From Guyparkeria halophila (GTDB lineage Bacteria; Pseudomonadota; Gammaproteobacteria; Halothiobacillales; Halothiobacillaceae): DNA of 64,000 nucleotides. Position numbers and translations under genes: made by a program. Location of the stretch: the NCBI RefSeq assembly GCF_034479635.1, contig NZ_CP140153.1, positions 379,501 through 443,500 of the forward strand, in the 5' to 3' direction. Below the pieces are notes generated by a model. The model saw nothing but the letters and a program-made list of their open reading frames with translations, ran no database searches and had not been told where the DNA came from. Each line of letters opens with the position of its first letter. Positions within the stretch are counted from its first letter, which is position 1. This document shows positions 1 through 8,850 of the stretch, piece after piece.

Positions 1-577
1 ATGCGCCCTGGCGAGCACCGATATGGGCATCGGCCTCGCGTTGACTGCGGGAGCCGGCGCCGATTCCACCGGACAGATGACTCCCGTCCTCAGTGCCCTC
101 TCGGGTGAAGATCTGGATCACCCCCCCGCCGGCATCCGCTCCCCATTGACCGGAGCGCGGGCCGCGTACGATCTCGATCCGTTCGATCTGTTCTAGCGGA
201 ATGTGCTCGAGATACGACTGACCGGCGGATACCGAGCCGATGCGTACGCCGTCGAGGAAAACCGCCGTCCGGTTGGCACTCTGTCCCCAGATCGACACGC
301 TCGACAGCTTGCCGGGGCCGCCTTCATTACTGACGGTCAGGCCGGCGCGTCCGGCGAGCAGGTCCGTGATCGATCGCGCCTGGCTGCGCTCGATTTCCTC
401 GCGCGTGATCACGGTCTCGGGCATCGCGGGGGCGATTGCCGGGGCCTCGCGGGCGGCGGTGATGTTGATCGGGCCCAGCCGGTCATTCGCTTGTAGCGGG
501 GCGAGGGTAAGAAGGCAGGCCAGGCCGGCAAGCTTGGCGGTGAGCGACGACGGTCGCCGAGTATCAGGATGAGTCAT
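1..577 (-). CDS. btuB: TonB-dependent receptor, BtuB-like (N-terminal part, cut by window edge)
   Basis: Reading the minus strand from the ATG at 577 gives an open frame that runs off the left edge (192 codons). It starts with a signal peptide ending near LAPLQA, followed by a TonB-receptor plug domain: VITREEIERSQARSITDLLA, then IWGQSANRTAVFLDGVRIG, IERIEIVRGPRSGQWGADA and GGGVIQIFTRE. These plug motifs are typical of the family. The barrel lies outside the window. A cobalamin riboswitch sits directly upstream on the same strand, so the substrate is most likely vitamin B12 or a precursor, carried across the outer membrane with TonB energy. The family is clear; the B12 role rests on the riboswitch. 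Confidence 0.88.
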   Translation of the reverse strand, partial: MTHPDTRRPSSLTAKLAGLACLLTLAPLQANDRLGPINITAAREAPAIAPAMPETVITREEIERSQARSITDLLAGRAGLTVSNEGGPGKLSSVSIWGQSANRTAVFLDGVRIGSVSAGQSYLEHIPLEQIERIEIVRGPRSGQWGADAGGGVIQIFTREGTEDGSHLSGGIGAGSRSQREADAHIGARQGA

Positions 578-624
578 GGAATCAGATTCACGTGACCGAC
601 CAGCCCACCGCGGGTCGGGAATAC

Positions 625-835
625 CGATCAGAGGCCGGTCTCCGGGCTCGTGGTCTAGGGAACCTCGGAATGTTCCCTGTCGGCATCGCCTTCCCGGTCC
701 GGCGGCTGCCGGTGGACCAGTGGCTAATGATGCCGACGTCACCACCTACCGTTGCGGGGGCAGCACGGGCCTTCGACCCGTTTCCCTGTTTCAGTGCCCG
801 CCGCGTTCCGCGGGGACACCACCTCTGACGTCGGG
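625..835 (-). promoter_or_regulatory. Cobalamin riboswitch
   Basis: Read on the minus strand, the leader of the receptor gene contains the conserved blocks of a cobalamin riboswitch in the right order. There is a GGTGTCCC start (about 825), GAAACAGGGAA, then GCTGCCCCCGCAACGGTA (about 750-767), GCCACTGG (about 715-722), a GGGAAGG stretch and the B12-box-like GAGCCCGGAGACCGGCC (about 633-650). The receptor start codon follows about 50 bases later. By family knowledge, adenosylcobalamin binding would repress the receptor. Boundaries are approximate. Confidence 0.9.
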
Positions 836-1000
836 GCGCATTGTTTGCAATCCGTTGAACAAAGGCAAGGGAATGGCGTGAGCCATTTTCATGCTCGAGA
901 TGAATGCCATCTCGGGCGGCGAGCCTGTCGGGCCAGGCGAGCTTGTCGGCTACAATGATGGACGAGCACGAAACCCTTTTTCACCGGATCAGGCCGTGAC
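836..1000. other. Divergent intergenic region between riboswitch leader and nudE
   Basis: Most of the 423-bp gap between the btuB-like gene and nudE is the riboswitch. The remaining 165 bp should hold both promoters. A TACAAT at 951-956 could be a -10 element for nudE, without a convincing -35. A short inverted repeat (ATTG-TTTG-CAAT, 841-852) lies just upstream of the riboswitch. Nothing else is recognisable. Confidence 0.4.
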
Positions 1001-1570
1001 ATGCCCTCGAACGCCCCTCCCACCATCCAGGCGACCCGCACATTGGCCGAAACCCGCCTGTTTCGCGTGGAGGGCGTGGATCTGTGCTTTGCCAATGGCA
1101 CCGAGGTGCAATTCGAACGCCTCAAGGGCAGCGCCAACGGTGCGGTGATCGTCGCGGCGGTCACCGATCGTGACGAGTTCGTGCTGATTCGCGAATACGC
1201 CTGCGGCACCGAGCGCTACGAACTGGGCCTTCCCAAGGGGCGGATCGATGCCGGCGAAACCCCGGTGGAGGCCGCCAATCGCGAACTGAGGGAAGAGGCC
1301 GGCTTCGCCGCCCGGCGCCTGACCCGGCTCAACGAAATGACCATGGCGCCCACCTATTCCGGCCAGCGCACGCAACTCGTGTTGGCCGAATCGCTTTACC
1401 CGGCCCGTCTGCCGGGCGACGAGCCCGAGCCACTGGAGGTCAGCTTCCTGCCGATGGCCGAGCTCGATGACTTCGCCGCCTCGGGCGATTGTTCCGAGGC
1501 AAGATCACTGGCCGCCATGTTCCTGGTGCGGGCGCACCGGCAGCAGCGGGAAAGGGAAGAGAGCGCATGA
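1001..1570 (+). CDS. nudE: ADP-compounds hydrolase NudE (Nudix hydrolase)
   Basis: This 189-residue cytoplasmic protein carries a complete Nudix box, G-x5-E-x7-REL-x-EE-x-G, beginning GRIDAGETP at about residue 80 and including RELREEAGF. The preceding YELGLPKG and the following MTMAPTYSG are typical of NudE, which hydrolyses ADP-ribose, NADH, Ap3A and similar ADP compounds. The length matches the family. Its stop codon overlaps the start of cysQ in an ATGA, the same nudE-cysQ pairing seen in many gammaproteobacteria, so the two are probably translationally coupled. Confidence 0.9.
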   Translation: MPSNAPPTIQATRTLAETRLFRVEGVDLCFANGTEVQFERLKGSANGAVIVAAVTDRDEFVLIREYACGTERYELGLPKGRIDAGETPVEAANRELREEAGFAARRLTRLNEMTMAPTYSGQRTQLVLAESLYPARLPGDEPEPLEVSFLPMAELDDFAASGDCSEARSLAAMFLVRAHRQQREREESA

Positions 1571-2427
1571 CGGATCGTGTACCCCCGACGGGCGAATCGC
1601 CAGTAGGCGAAATCCTTGGTGTCGATGCGGCACTGCTTGCCGAGGTGCGGGCCATTGCCGCCGAGGCCGGGCGGGCGATCATGGCGGTCTACCAGCAGGA
1701 CTTTGCCGTCGAGCGCAAGGCGGATGCCTCGCCGGTGACCGAGGCCGACCTGGTGGCCAATCAGCTGATCGCCGACCGTCTGGCCACCCTGGGTGACGGT
1801 TGGCCGATCATTACCGAAGAGGGACGGGCCCCGGCCTGGCGCGAGCGTTGCGCCTGGCCGCGTTACTGGCTGGTCGATCCGCTCGACGGCACCCGCGAGT
1901 TCGTCAAGCGCAACGGGGAATTCTCGGTCAATATCGCGCTGATCGATGGCGGTGTGCCGGTGCTGGGTGTCGTGCTCGCTCCTGCCGTCGATCTCGAGTA
2001 CGCGGCGATTCGCGGTCAGGGCGCCTGGCGTTATCACGACGAGCCCGGCCCCATTCAGGTGCGTGCCCCCGCCGATCCGCCCACCCTGGCGCTGTCCCGA
2101 TCGCACGCCAGCCGGCGTGAAATGCAGTTGATCGATACCTTCTCCCGGCCGGGGGCCGAGGCCAGCGTGGTGCGCTGTGGCAGTTCGCTCAAGACTTGCC
2201 TGGTGGCCGAAGGCAAGGCGGACCTCTACCCGCGGCTGGGGCCGACCTCGGAATGGGATACCGCCGCCTCGCAGTGCGTGCTGGAGGCGGCCGGCGGCGC
2301 GTTGACCGATCTCTCGGGGCGCCCACTGCGCTACAACACCCGCGAGTCGCTGCTCAATCCGATGTTCGTTGCCCACAACGGCCTGAGTCTCGATTTCGAC
2401 CGATTGCACGAGATTGCCGCGCTCTAA
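1567..2427 (+). CDS. cysQ: 3'(2'),5'-bisphosphate nucleotidase CysQ
   Basis: This inositol-monophosphatase-fold enzyme (286 residues) should hydrolyse 3'-phosphoadenosine 5'-phosphate (PAP) to AMP during sulfate assimilation. Metal-binding motifs are visible: ITEEG with the paired Glu, DPLDGTREF and, near the C terminus, WDTAASQCVLEAAGG. An in-frame ATG exists 78 bases upstream inside nudE, but the ATG at 1567 overlaps the nudE stop (ATGA) and gives a length closer to the family. The N terminus is about 20 residues longer than in E. coli CysQ. Confidence 0.92.
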   Translation: MTDRVPPTGESPVGEILGVDAALLAEVRAIAAEAGRAIMAVYQQDFAVERKADASPVTEADLVANQLIADRLATLGDGWPIITEEGRAPAWRERCAWPRYWLVDPLDGTREFVKRNGEFSVNIALIDGGVPVLGVVLAPAVDLEYAAIRGQGAWRYHDEPGPIQVRAPADPPTLALSRSHASRREMQLIDTFSRPGAEASVVRCGSSLKTCLVAEGKADLYPRLGPTSEWDTAASQCVLEAAGGALTDLSGRPLRYNTRESLLNPMFVAHNGLSLDFDRLHEIAAL

Positions 2428-2454
2428 CATTGGCCGCCGGCCCGGGGGCAAGCG

Positions 2455-2490
2455 TTGCCCAGGGCCAGGCTTTTGCCCAGGGCCAGGCTT
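2455..2490. repeat. Perfect 18-bp tandem duplication
   Basis: The unit TTGCCCAGGGCCAGGCTT occurs twice without mismatch, 2455-2472 and 2473-2490, in the gap between the convergent cysQ and ycgL genes. Neither copy lies in a recognisable gene. It looks like a slippage duplication and resembles other short duplications in gaps of this window. Confidence 0.9.
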
Positions 2491-2518
2491 TCGTTACCGT
2501 CGTCGTGCGCGCCAGCCT

Positions 2519-2815
2519 TTAGTCGGGCGTTTCCTTGCCGGCGCGGATGCCGGCCTTGAGGTTGTCCCAGTGGGCCCAGTTCTCGGCGGTCGGCGGCATC
2601 TGAAGATGGAAGCCCAGCTTTTCAATGTGGCTGCGCACGGTGGCGGTATCGCTGCGCGCCAGCGGCCGGTCATCCGACAAGTCGAGTGCCATCACGAACG
2701 CCAGTTCGCCCAGGCGCTCGCGCACCATTGGGTCGAGTTCGTCCATCTCCTGTCCCTCGCGGACGAACAGGTACATGTCGGGGTTCTTGCGACTCTTGAA
2801 GATATGCGCCTGCAT
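2519..2815 (-). CDS. ycgL: YcgL domain protein
   Basis: A 98-residue protein aligned by eye with E. coli YcgL. The N-terminal segment has KSRKNPDMYLFV, in the place of the SSKRDQTYLYV of YcgL. The middle has LGELAFVMALDL, and a GFHLQMPP segment matches the conserved GYYLQLPPP. The C terminus is a short charged tail. The function of YcgL is not established. It is transcribed toward cysQ, and no strong ribosome-binding site is seen before the ATG at 2815. Confidence 0.8.
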   Translation of the reverse strand: MQAHIFKSRKNPDMYLFVREGQEMDELDPMVRERLGELAFVMALDLSDDRPLARSDTATVRSHIEKLGFHLQMPPTAENWAHWDNLKAGIRAGKETPD

Positions 2816-2909
2816 GACGGGGTCTTGGGTTGTGAATGGGGCGCCGATTGTCGCAGATTCCGCGTTCTCGGGGCAGTCGTGTCCTGGCCGTGGTTATCGC
2901 CGGTCCGGA

Positions 2910-3533
2910 TTATCGGTAGCCCGGGAAGCCCCCCGGGTAGCGGCCGGAGTAGCCGGGCTCCTTGATCGGTCGTCCGTCGCTGGAATAGGGATCGCGTGGC
3001 GAATGATCGCCATGGGGTGGCCGATGGTAGGTCGGTGGCCTGTGGTTCGGGAAGGGACGCCCGCTATCAAACCAGAGCGAGAAGCCGTCGTCGTCCAGGC
3101 GCATGCCGCCATGCGCGGGATCGCGGTAGCGATCGTAGGGTGGCACATACCCACCCCGTGGGTAGTAGGGCAGGTAGCGGGGCTCGTCGCGCCATGGCGC
3201 GACCACGACCACCTCCGGGTTGGACAGGCGACGTTCGAGCGCGCGCCGCTCGGCCTCTTCGCGCGCCTTGCGCTCGGCCTCCTGGCGCTGGTCGTATTCC
3301 TCGGCAATCCGCTTGATGCCTTCGCGGGCCGCCTCGCCCCCGCTGCCCGCCGGTGGCGCGGTGATGGTCTGTGTTTCCATCTTGCCGGTGCAGGGCTGGT
3401 CGGAATAGATGATGCGCCCGTCGGAATGAATGCACTTGTAGACGGTTGCCGATTCCTGGGCCGAGGCGATGGACACGACCGCCCCCAAGGCCATGGCCAT
3501 CGTCAGTCGTGAAGAGAGGTTCAGCCGGATCAT
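2910..3533 (-). CDS. Exported DUF4124-domain protein
   Basis: The start at 3533 gives a 207-residue protein with a clean signal peptide (MIRLNLSSRLTMAMALGAVV, cleavage near ASA-QES). The frame is open upstream, but residues before 3533 would destroy the signal peptide. A DUF4124 module follows, recognised by VYKCIHSDGRIIYSDQPC with its two Cys. Then comes a strongly charged predicted coiled coil (about residues 60-100, rich in Glu, Arg and Ala) and a C-terminal half rich in Pro, Tyr, Gly and Arg. DUF4124 proteins are periplasmic with unknown role. The long low-complexity tail is unusual. Confidence 0.75.
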   Translation of the reverse strand: MIRLNLSSRLTMAMALGAVVSIASAQESATVYKCIHSDGRIIYSDQPCTGKMETQTITAPPAGSGGEAAREGIKRIAEEYDQRQEAERKAREEAERRALERRLSNPEVVVVAPWRDEPRYLPYYPRGGYVPPYDRYRDPAHGGMRLDDDGFSLWFDSGRPFPNHRPPTYHRPPHGDHSPRDPYSSDGRPIKEPGYSGRYPGGFPGYR

Positions 3534-3609
3534 CCTGTTCGTGCCCCCGCGTCGTTGTCCCATAGGGTATAGACCAGATAGCGGGGGTCCGGTTTCGGTC
3601 AGGCGACAG

Positions 3610-6600
3610 TCATTTTGGCGACAGGGCCGCCTCGACATCCTTGGCCTTGGGCGCACCCTTGCCGGCCAGCTCCTGGGCAAAGACGTCCAGGCGATGGCCT
3701 TCGAGCAGATCGAGCAGGGCCTCGCGTCGTTGCCACTCGACCAGGTCCGGCCGGCCCTTCATGAGCCGATTGCGCACCTGTTCGGCTAGCGGGGCGAATG
3801 CCACCCGCTGCATGCGATCGCGCTCCGGCTGGCGCTCGGTCTTCTCCAGGCGCTTCGCGGCGCCATCGAGATAGCGCGGCAGGGCGTCCAAGCGTTCCGG
3901 GCTGGCCAGCCAGATCATGCCGGGGTGCACCAGCAGGTCGATCTGATCGCCGATTTCCTTGGCCGCCTCGATCACCGACAACGGCAGGCGGCCGCTGAGC
4001 TGACGACGCAGGCGGTGCTGGTGCTCGAGGATGGCCTTGATCCGTTGGGCGAGTGCCATGGCCCGGCGCGGCAGCTCGCCATCGAGACGGGCAAGGCGCT
4101 GGCGGAAGGTGTCGGGGTCGCGGATCGGCGGCTGATCGGCGACGGCCAGTTCCCAGGCCGCACGGAAGATCAGTTCCTGGTCGAAGGCGCGGTCGGCCCG
4201 CCGCGAGGCCTGCATGCCCTCGGCGGGGATCGGTCGCGGTGACTTCAGACGGCTGTAGTGCAGGCGCACCGTGTCCAGCGAACGGTCGCCGCGCAAGTCG
4301 GATTCGGCCTGCCGGACCATCTGGGCGCGGCCCAGCAACATCAACCGGACCACGCCCGCCTCGTGGATCCGGCGCGCGCGCTCCGGGTCGTCGATCAACT
4401 CGATCGCCACGTGATCACCGTGGTCCACCAGTGCCGGGTGCGCCTCCACCTGCGCGCCCGCGCTCTCGACCGTGAGGGTGTCGGGCAGCTCGTCGAAGTC
4501 CCACTCGGTCGCCTGATGATCCTCCAGGCGGTGCTTGCTGCGCTGGTTGAACGCCTCCTGCGCGCGCTGTGCCTGCCGGCCGCGCAGGGCGTTGATGTCG
4601 CGGTCGGCGTCGACCGGTTCACCCTCCTCGTCGACGGCCACGAAGCGCATGCGCAGGTGCTCGTCCAGCTTCTGCTCGTCGAACAGGGCCGGGTCGACCT
4701 CGTGGCCGGTCATGCGGCGCAGTTCGTCGGCCACAGCCTGCGAGAGCGACATGTCGGTGTCGGTGATGCGATCCTCGACCGCCTCGGCAAAGCTGGGGGC
4801 CGGGACGAAATGGCGGCGCTCGGCCTTGGGCAACGCCCGGATCATCGCCTCGATCTTCTCCCGGCGCAGGCCCGGCACCAGATGCGTGGTGGGGGTGGCA
4901 TCGATGCGGTTCAGCAAGCCGAGCGGTACATGCAGGCTCACGCCGTCATCCGGCTCGCCCGGGGCGAAGTGGTAGGCAAGCTTCAGTCGGTAGCGGCCCG
5001 CCTGCCAGTGGTCGGGCAGTTCGGCCAGCCGCCGGTCGTCGGGTTCGGTGGCCAGCAGATCATCACGGGTCAGTTCGAGGCTGGCCGCCGCGGCGCGGTC
5101 GCCCTTGATCCAGTGATTGAGCTTGCGGGCATCGGTGACATCGGCCGGCACACGTGCCTGGTAGAAGTCGTAGAGCACCTGGTCGTCGACCAGGAAGGCC
5201 GGGCGACGCAGCTTGGCCTCCAGCGTGCGGATCTCCTCGATCAGGGCCTGGTTGTGTTGCCAGAACGGCTGGGCTGACTCGAAATCCCCTTCGACCAGGG
5301 CCCGGCGAATGAAGACGTCACGGGCGGCGACCGGATCGATGGCGCCGAAGTCGACCCGTCGCTTGGTCACGATCGGCAGGCCGAACAGGCGCACGGTCTC
5401 GAAGGCCGTCACCCGGCCGGATTTCGGGTCCCAGCTGGGTTCGTTGTGCTCGTGGGTGACGAGATGGCCGGCCATCGGTTCGAGCCAGCGCGGATTGATC
5501 GGCGCGTTCATCCGGGCGAATACCTTGGAGGTCTCGACGATCTCGGCGGCCATCATCCACTTGGGCTGTGCCTTGACGGTCACCGAGCCGGGGAACAGGT
5601 AGAAACGCCGGTTATGCGCCCCGAGGTAGACGGTCGGCGCCCGGCGCTTCTTGCCGCGATGGTCGCCGGCGGCCTGCTGGTAGCTCTTCGGGGGAGCGGG
5701 GTCGCGCATCCCGACGTGGTCGAGCAGCCCGGCGAGTGCCGCCTGATGCAACTGCTCGATGCGCCCGGCCAGCGCCGCGGGGAGTTTCTGCTTCTCGCCT
5801 TCCTCGGGCTTGTCCGGCATCACGATCGGCTCGAACTCCGGCAGGCGGATGCGGAACATCTCGTCGACCGACTGGCGCAGCTGGCCGACCAGGTCGTGCC
5901 ATTCGGTCAGTCGGTTGGCGTTGAGGTATCGCTTGATCGCCCACTGGCGTGCCTGGCGGCGGCTCTTGTGGCGGCGCACCTCGTGCCAGGCCGACCAGAG
6001 CGCGAGCGCACTGGCGAAGTCCGAATCGGCCAGGGCGAAGTCGCGGTGGGCGGCATCGGCCGCGCCCCGTGCCTCCGTCGGGCGTTCGCGCGGGTCCTGC
6101 AGGGCGAGGAAGGCGGCGACCACCAGCATGTCCTCGGTGGCCCGGTCGCCGTGCTCGCGGGCCGCGACGATCATCCGGCCCAGGGTCGGGTCGATCGGCA
6201 GGCGCGAGAGTCGGCGGCCGATCTCGGTCAGTCGGCCGGTCTCGTCGAGGGCGCGCAGTTCGAACAGGTGCTTGCGGGCCGAGGCCAGCTGGCGGGGTTC
6301 CGGTGGCTCGATGAAGGGGAACTCTTCGGCCCTCCCGAGCTTGAGCGAGTCGAGTTGCAGCAGCACCGAGGCCAGGTTGGAGCGCAGGATCTCCGGGTCG
6401 GTGAAGGCCGGCCGGCCGTCGAAGTCCTCTTCATCAAAGAGGCGGATGCAGACGCCCGGGGCGATCCGCCCGCAGCGCCCGGCGCGCTGGTTGGCCGAGG
6501 CCTGCGAGACCGGCTCGATGCCGAGCTTCTGTAGCCGGGCGCGCGGATGGTAGCGGCTGATGCGCGCCACGCCCGAGTCGATCACGTAGTGGATGCCGGG

Positions 6601-7713
6601 CACGGTCAGCGAGGTCTCGGCGACGTTGGTCGACAGCACGATGCGCCGTCCGGCGTGCGGGGCGAACACCCGCTGCTGGTCGGACGCCGACAGGCGCGCG
6701 TACAGCGGCAGGATCTCGGTGTTCCGCAGTCCATGGCGCGAGAGCTGGCGCTCGGTCTCGCGGATCTCGCGCTCGCCGGGCAGGAACACCAGGATGTCGC
6801 CCGGGCCCTCGTGGACCAGCTCGTCGACGGCATGCATCACGCCGCGGGCGATCGTGGAGCCCAGTTCCTCGTCGCGGGAGGCCTCCGGCGGGCGGTAGCG
6901 CACCTCGACCGGGTAGCCGCGGCCGCTGACCGAGATGATCGGTGGGCGGCCGTTGCGGTCATCGGCAAAATGTTCGGCGAAGCGCTCCGGGTCGATGGTC
7001 GCCGAGGTGATGATCAGACGGAAGTCCGGCCGGCGCTGCAAGAGGCGCTTCATCACGCCGAGCAGGAAGTCGATGTTGAGGCTGCGCTCGTGGGCCTCGT
7101 CGATGATTAGCGCGTCGTAGCGCAGCAGGTCGCGATCGTGCGTGAGCTCGGCGAGCAGCAGGCCGTCGGTCATCACCGCCACGCGGCTGTTGGGGCGGGT
7201 CTGGTCGGAGAAGCGCACCTTGTAGCCCACCGCGGTGCGCCCGTCGCCGTCGCCACGTACGCCTTCGTCGAGCTCCTCGGCCAGTCGCCGGGCGACGTTG
7301 CGCGCCGCGATCCGCCGCGGCTGGGTATGACCGATCAGCCCGCGTCGGCCGTAGCCGAGCTCGAGCAGCATCTTGGGGATCTGCGTGGTCTTTCCCGAGC
7401 CGGTCTCGCCGGCGATGATGGTCACGGGGTGGCTGGCGATGGCCGCGAGGATCTCCTCGCGCGCGCCCGAGACCGGCAGGCTGTCGGGGTAGTCGATGTC
7501 GATCGCCAGTGCCTCGCGGGCGGCGACCTCGTCGGCGGCGGCCGTCGCCCGGTCGAGCAGTCGGTGCAGGGCGTCCTCGTCGGGCGTGCCCTCCTCGAGC
7601 CGGCGCAGCTGCCGGTCGATCTGTGGCAGATGACGCAGGGCCAGGTGATCGCGATTGGCGTTGATATACGCGAGAATGCTCGCCGGATCGGCGCTGTCGA
7701 CGGGATGACTCAT
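3610..7713 (-). CDS. hrpA: ATP-dependent RNA helicase HrpA (DEAH box)
   Basis: A 1367-residue DEAH-box helicase. Near the N terminus are Walker A GETGSGKTTQIPK and Walker B DEAHERSLN, then SAT (motif III) and QRAGRCGR (motif VI). The large C-terminal region (DUF3418-type) is the part specific to HrpA, and the length is close to the 1300 residues of E. coli HrpA. HrpA acts on mRNA and stalled ribosomes in the cytoplasm. The frame is open to 7824, but the extra 37 residues overlap the divergent gene start. Among the in-frame ATGs at 7737, 7722 and 7713 I prefer 7713 because MSHPVDSADPAS resembles a natural start. No ribosome-binding site decides this. Confidence 0.93.
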   Translation of the reverse strand: MSHPVDSADPASILAYINANRDHLALRHLPQIDRQLRRLEEGTPDEDALHRLLDRATAAADEVAAREALAIDIDYPDSLPVSGAREEILAAIASHPVTIIAGETGSGKTTQIPKMLLELGYGRRGLIGHTQPRRIAARNVARRLAEELDEGVRGDGDGRTAVGYKVRFSDQTRPNSRVAVMTDGLLLAELTHDRDLLRYDALIIDEAHERSLNIDFLLGVMKRLLQRRPDFRLIITSATIDPERFAEHFADDRNGRPPIISVSGRGYPVEVRYRPPEASRDEELGSTIARGVMHAVDELVHEGPGDILVFLPGEREIRETERQLSRHGLRNTEILPLYARLSASDQQRVFAPHAGRRIVLSTNVAETSLTVPGIHYVIDSGVARISRYHPRARLQKLGIEPVSQASANQRAGRCGRIAPGVCIRLFDEEDFDGRPAFTDPEILRSNLASVLLQLDSLKLGRAEEFPFIEPPEPRQLASARKHLFELRALDETGRLTEIGRRLSRLPIDPTLGRMIVAAREHGDRATEDMLVVAAFLALQDPRERPTEARGAADAAHRDFALADSDFASALALWSAWHEVRRHKSRRQARQWAIKRYLNANRLTEWHDLVGQLRQSVDEMFRIRLPEFEPIVMPDKPEEGEKQKLPAALAGRIEQLHQAALAGLLDHVGMRDPAPPKSYQQAAGDHRGKKRRAPTVYLGAHNRRFYLFPGSVTVKAQPKWMMAAEIVETSKVFARMNAPINPRWLEPMAGHLVTHEHNEPSWDPKSGRVTAFETVRLFGLPIVTKRRVDFGAIDPVAARDVFIRRALVEGDFESAQPFWQHNQALIEEIRTLEAKLRRPAFLVDDQVLYDFYQARVPADVTDARKLNHWIKGDRAAAASLELTRDDLLATEPDDRRLAELPDHWQAGRYRLKLAYHFAPGEPDDGVSLHVPLGLLNRIDATPTTHLVPGLRREKIEAMIRALPKAERRHFVPAPSFAEAVEDRITDTDMSLSQAVADELRRMTGHEVDPALFDEQKLDEHLRMRFVAVDEEGEPVDADRDINALRGRQAQRAQEAFNQRSKHRLEDHQATEWDFDELPDTLTVESAGAQVEAHPALVDHGDHVAIELIDDPERARRIHEAGVVRLMLLGRAQMVRQAESDLRGDRSLDTVRLHYSRLKSPRPIPAEGMQASRRADRAFDQELIFRAAWELAVADQPPIRDPDTFRQRLARLDGELPRRAMALAQRIKAILEHQHRLRRQLSGRLPLSVIEAAKEIGDQIDLLVHPGMIWLASPERLDALPRYLDGAAKRLEKTERQPERDRMQRVAFAPLAEQVRNRLMKGRPDLVEWQRREALLDLLEGHRLDVFAQELAGKGAPKAKDVEAALSPK

Positions 7714-7822
7714 CCGACCCATTGTACGAGATGCCATGGGCTGGATTCGTCCCGAATCGGGATAAGGGTGGTTGGCCGCCCGATGACCCGCGCCGAACAC
7801 GCACTCAAGCAGAGGTTGCAGC

Positions 7823-8518
7823 ATGCCGGAAAACGTCAGTTTCTTCGCCGCCCTGGCCGTCGGGTTTTTCGGCGGCGTTCACTGCGTGGGCATGTGCGGC
7901 GGGATCGTCGGGGCGCTGACCTTCGGCCTGCCCGCCGAGACGCGCGAGCGTGCCTCGCGGCTGTTTCCCTACCTGCTCGCCTACAACCTCGCCCGGATCA
8001 CCTCCTACACCGTCGCCGGGGCGATTGCCGGGACGATCGGGCTGCTGGGGCTGTCACTGGTGCCGATGCAGCAGGCCCAGCTGGTGCTGCTGGGCATCGC
8101 CGGGCTGTTCATGGTGATGATGGGGCTGTACGTGGGTGGCTGGTGGTTCGGGCTGACGCGGATCGAGCGGTTCGGTTCGCGGTTGTGGCGCTTTATCGAG
8201 CCGGTGGGACGTCGCCTGATGCCGGTGAGCTCACCGACGCAGGCGTTCGGCCTGGGGCTGGTGTGGGGGTGGTTGCCCTGCGGGTTGGTCTACAGCGTGC
8301 TGATCTGGGCGCTATCGGCGGGCGGGCCGTTGCAGGGCGCGCTGCTGATGCTGGGCTTTGGTCTGGGCACCTTGCCCAATCTGCTCGCGATGGGCGCGTT
8401 TGCCGCGCAGTTGTCCGCCTTCGTGCGCCGCCCGTGGGTGCGCCGGGTCGCCGGCGGGATGGTGGTCGCCTTCGGCGTCTACCAGCTGCTGCTGGCCGGC
8501 GCGCGGCTGGCCGGCTGA
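7823..8518 (+). CDS. Sulfite exporter TauE/SafE-like (DsbD_2-type) membrane protein
   Basis: A 231-residue inner-membrane protein with about six hydrophobic segments. Two signature motifs stand out: GGVHCVGMCGG near residue 17 and GWLPCGLVYS near residue 150. These duplicated Cys motifs mark the DsbD_2/UreH-like group often found beside cbb3 oxidase or copper genes, where a role in metal or electron transfer has been suggested. No such neighbours lie in the window, so the substrate is open. The start has a GAGG sequence about 9 bases upstream. It faces hrpA across a short divergent region. Confidence 0.75.
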   Translation: MPENVSFFAALAVGFFGGVHCVGMCGGIVGALTFGLPAETRERASRLFPYLLAYNLARITSYTVAGAIAGTIGLLGLSLVPMQQAQLVLLGIAGLFMVMMGLYVGGWWFGLTRIERFGSRLWRFIEPVGRRLMPVSSPTQAFGLGLVWGWLPCGLVYSVLIWALSAGGPLQGALLMLGFGLGTLPNLLAMGAFAAQLSAFVRRPWVRRVAGGMVVAFGVYQLLLAGARLAG

Positions 8519-8520
8519 TC

Positions 8521-8545
8521 CCCTGGGGAGAACCCTTGGGGAGAA
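8521..8545. repeat. Short imperfect tandem repeat at a convergent junction
   Basis: CCCTGGGGAGAA (8521-8532) is followed directly by CCCTTGGGGAGAA (8533-8545). It fills the gap between the convergent TauE-like gene and the acylphosphatase gene. There is no T-run, so I do not call it a terminator. Confidence 0.7.
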
Positions 8546-8548
8546 CCC

Positions 8549-8827
8549 TCAGCCGCTCACCGCAAAGCCGCTCAGCCCCTCGGGCGGTTCCTCGCGCACG
8601 GCGAGGTCCTCGACCCGCGCCCGTGGCGGCCCGTCACGCAGATGTTCCAGCATCGTCGTCACCGCATCCGTCTCGCCTTCGAATACCGCCTCGACGCGAC
8701 CGTCATCGAGATTGCGGACCCAGCCGGCCAGTCCCAGCGCCTGCGCCTGCTGTCGGGTGAAGTCGCGGAAGAACACGCCCTGCACGCGTCCGCTGACATG
8801 CACGTGTCGCCGGATGGTCTCTGTCAT
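8549..8827 (-). CDS. acyP: Acylphosphatase
   Basis: A 92-residue acylphosphatase that hydrolyses carboxyl-phosphate bonds of acylphosphates in the cytoplasm. The family signature HVHVSGRVQGVFFRDFTR contains the catalytic Arg, and the following GLAGWVRNLDDGRVEAVFEG contains the catalytic Asn. The length is the family standard. The start at 8827 is chosen because GGGAGGC lies about 5 bases upstream and the longer frame would run into the next gene. It lies 23 bases downstream of the exported propeller-like gene on the same strand. Confidence 0.92.
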   Translation of the reverse strand: MTETIRRHVHVSGRVQGVFFRDFTRQQAQALGLAGWVRNLDDGRVEAVFEGETDAVTTMLEHLRDGPPRARVEDLAVREEPPEGLSGFAVSG

Positions 8828-8850
8828 GGTCGCCTCCCTCGGGTCTGGAT

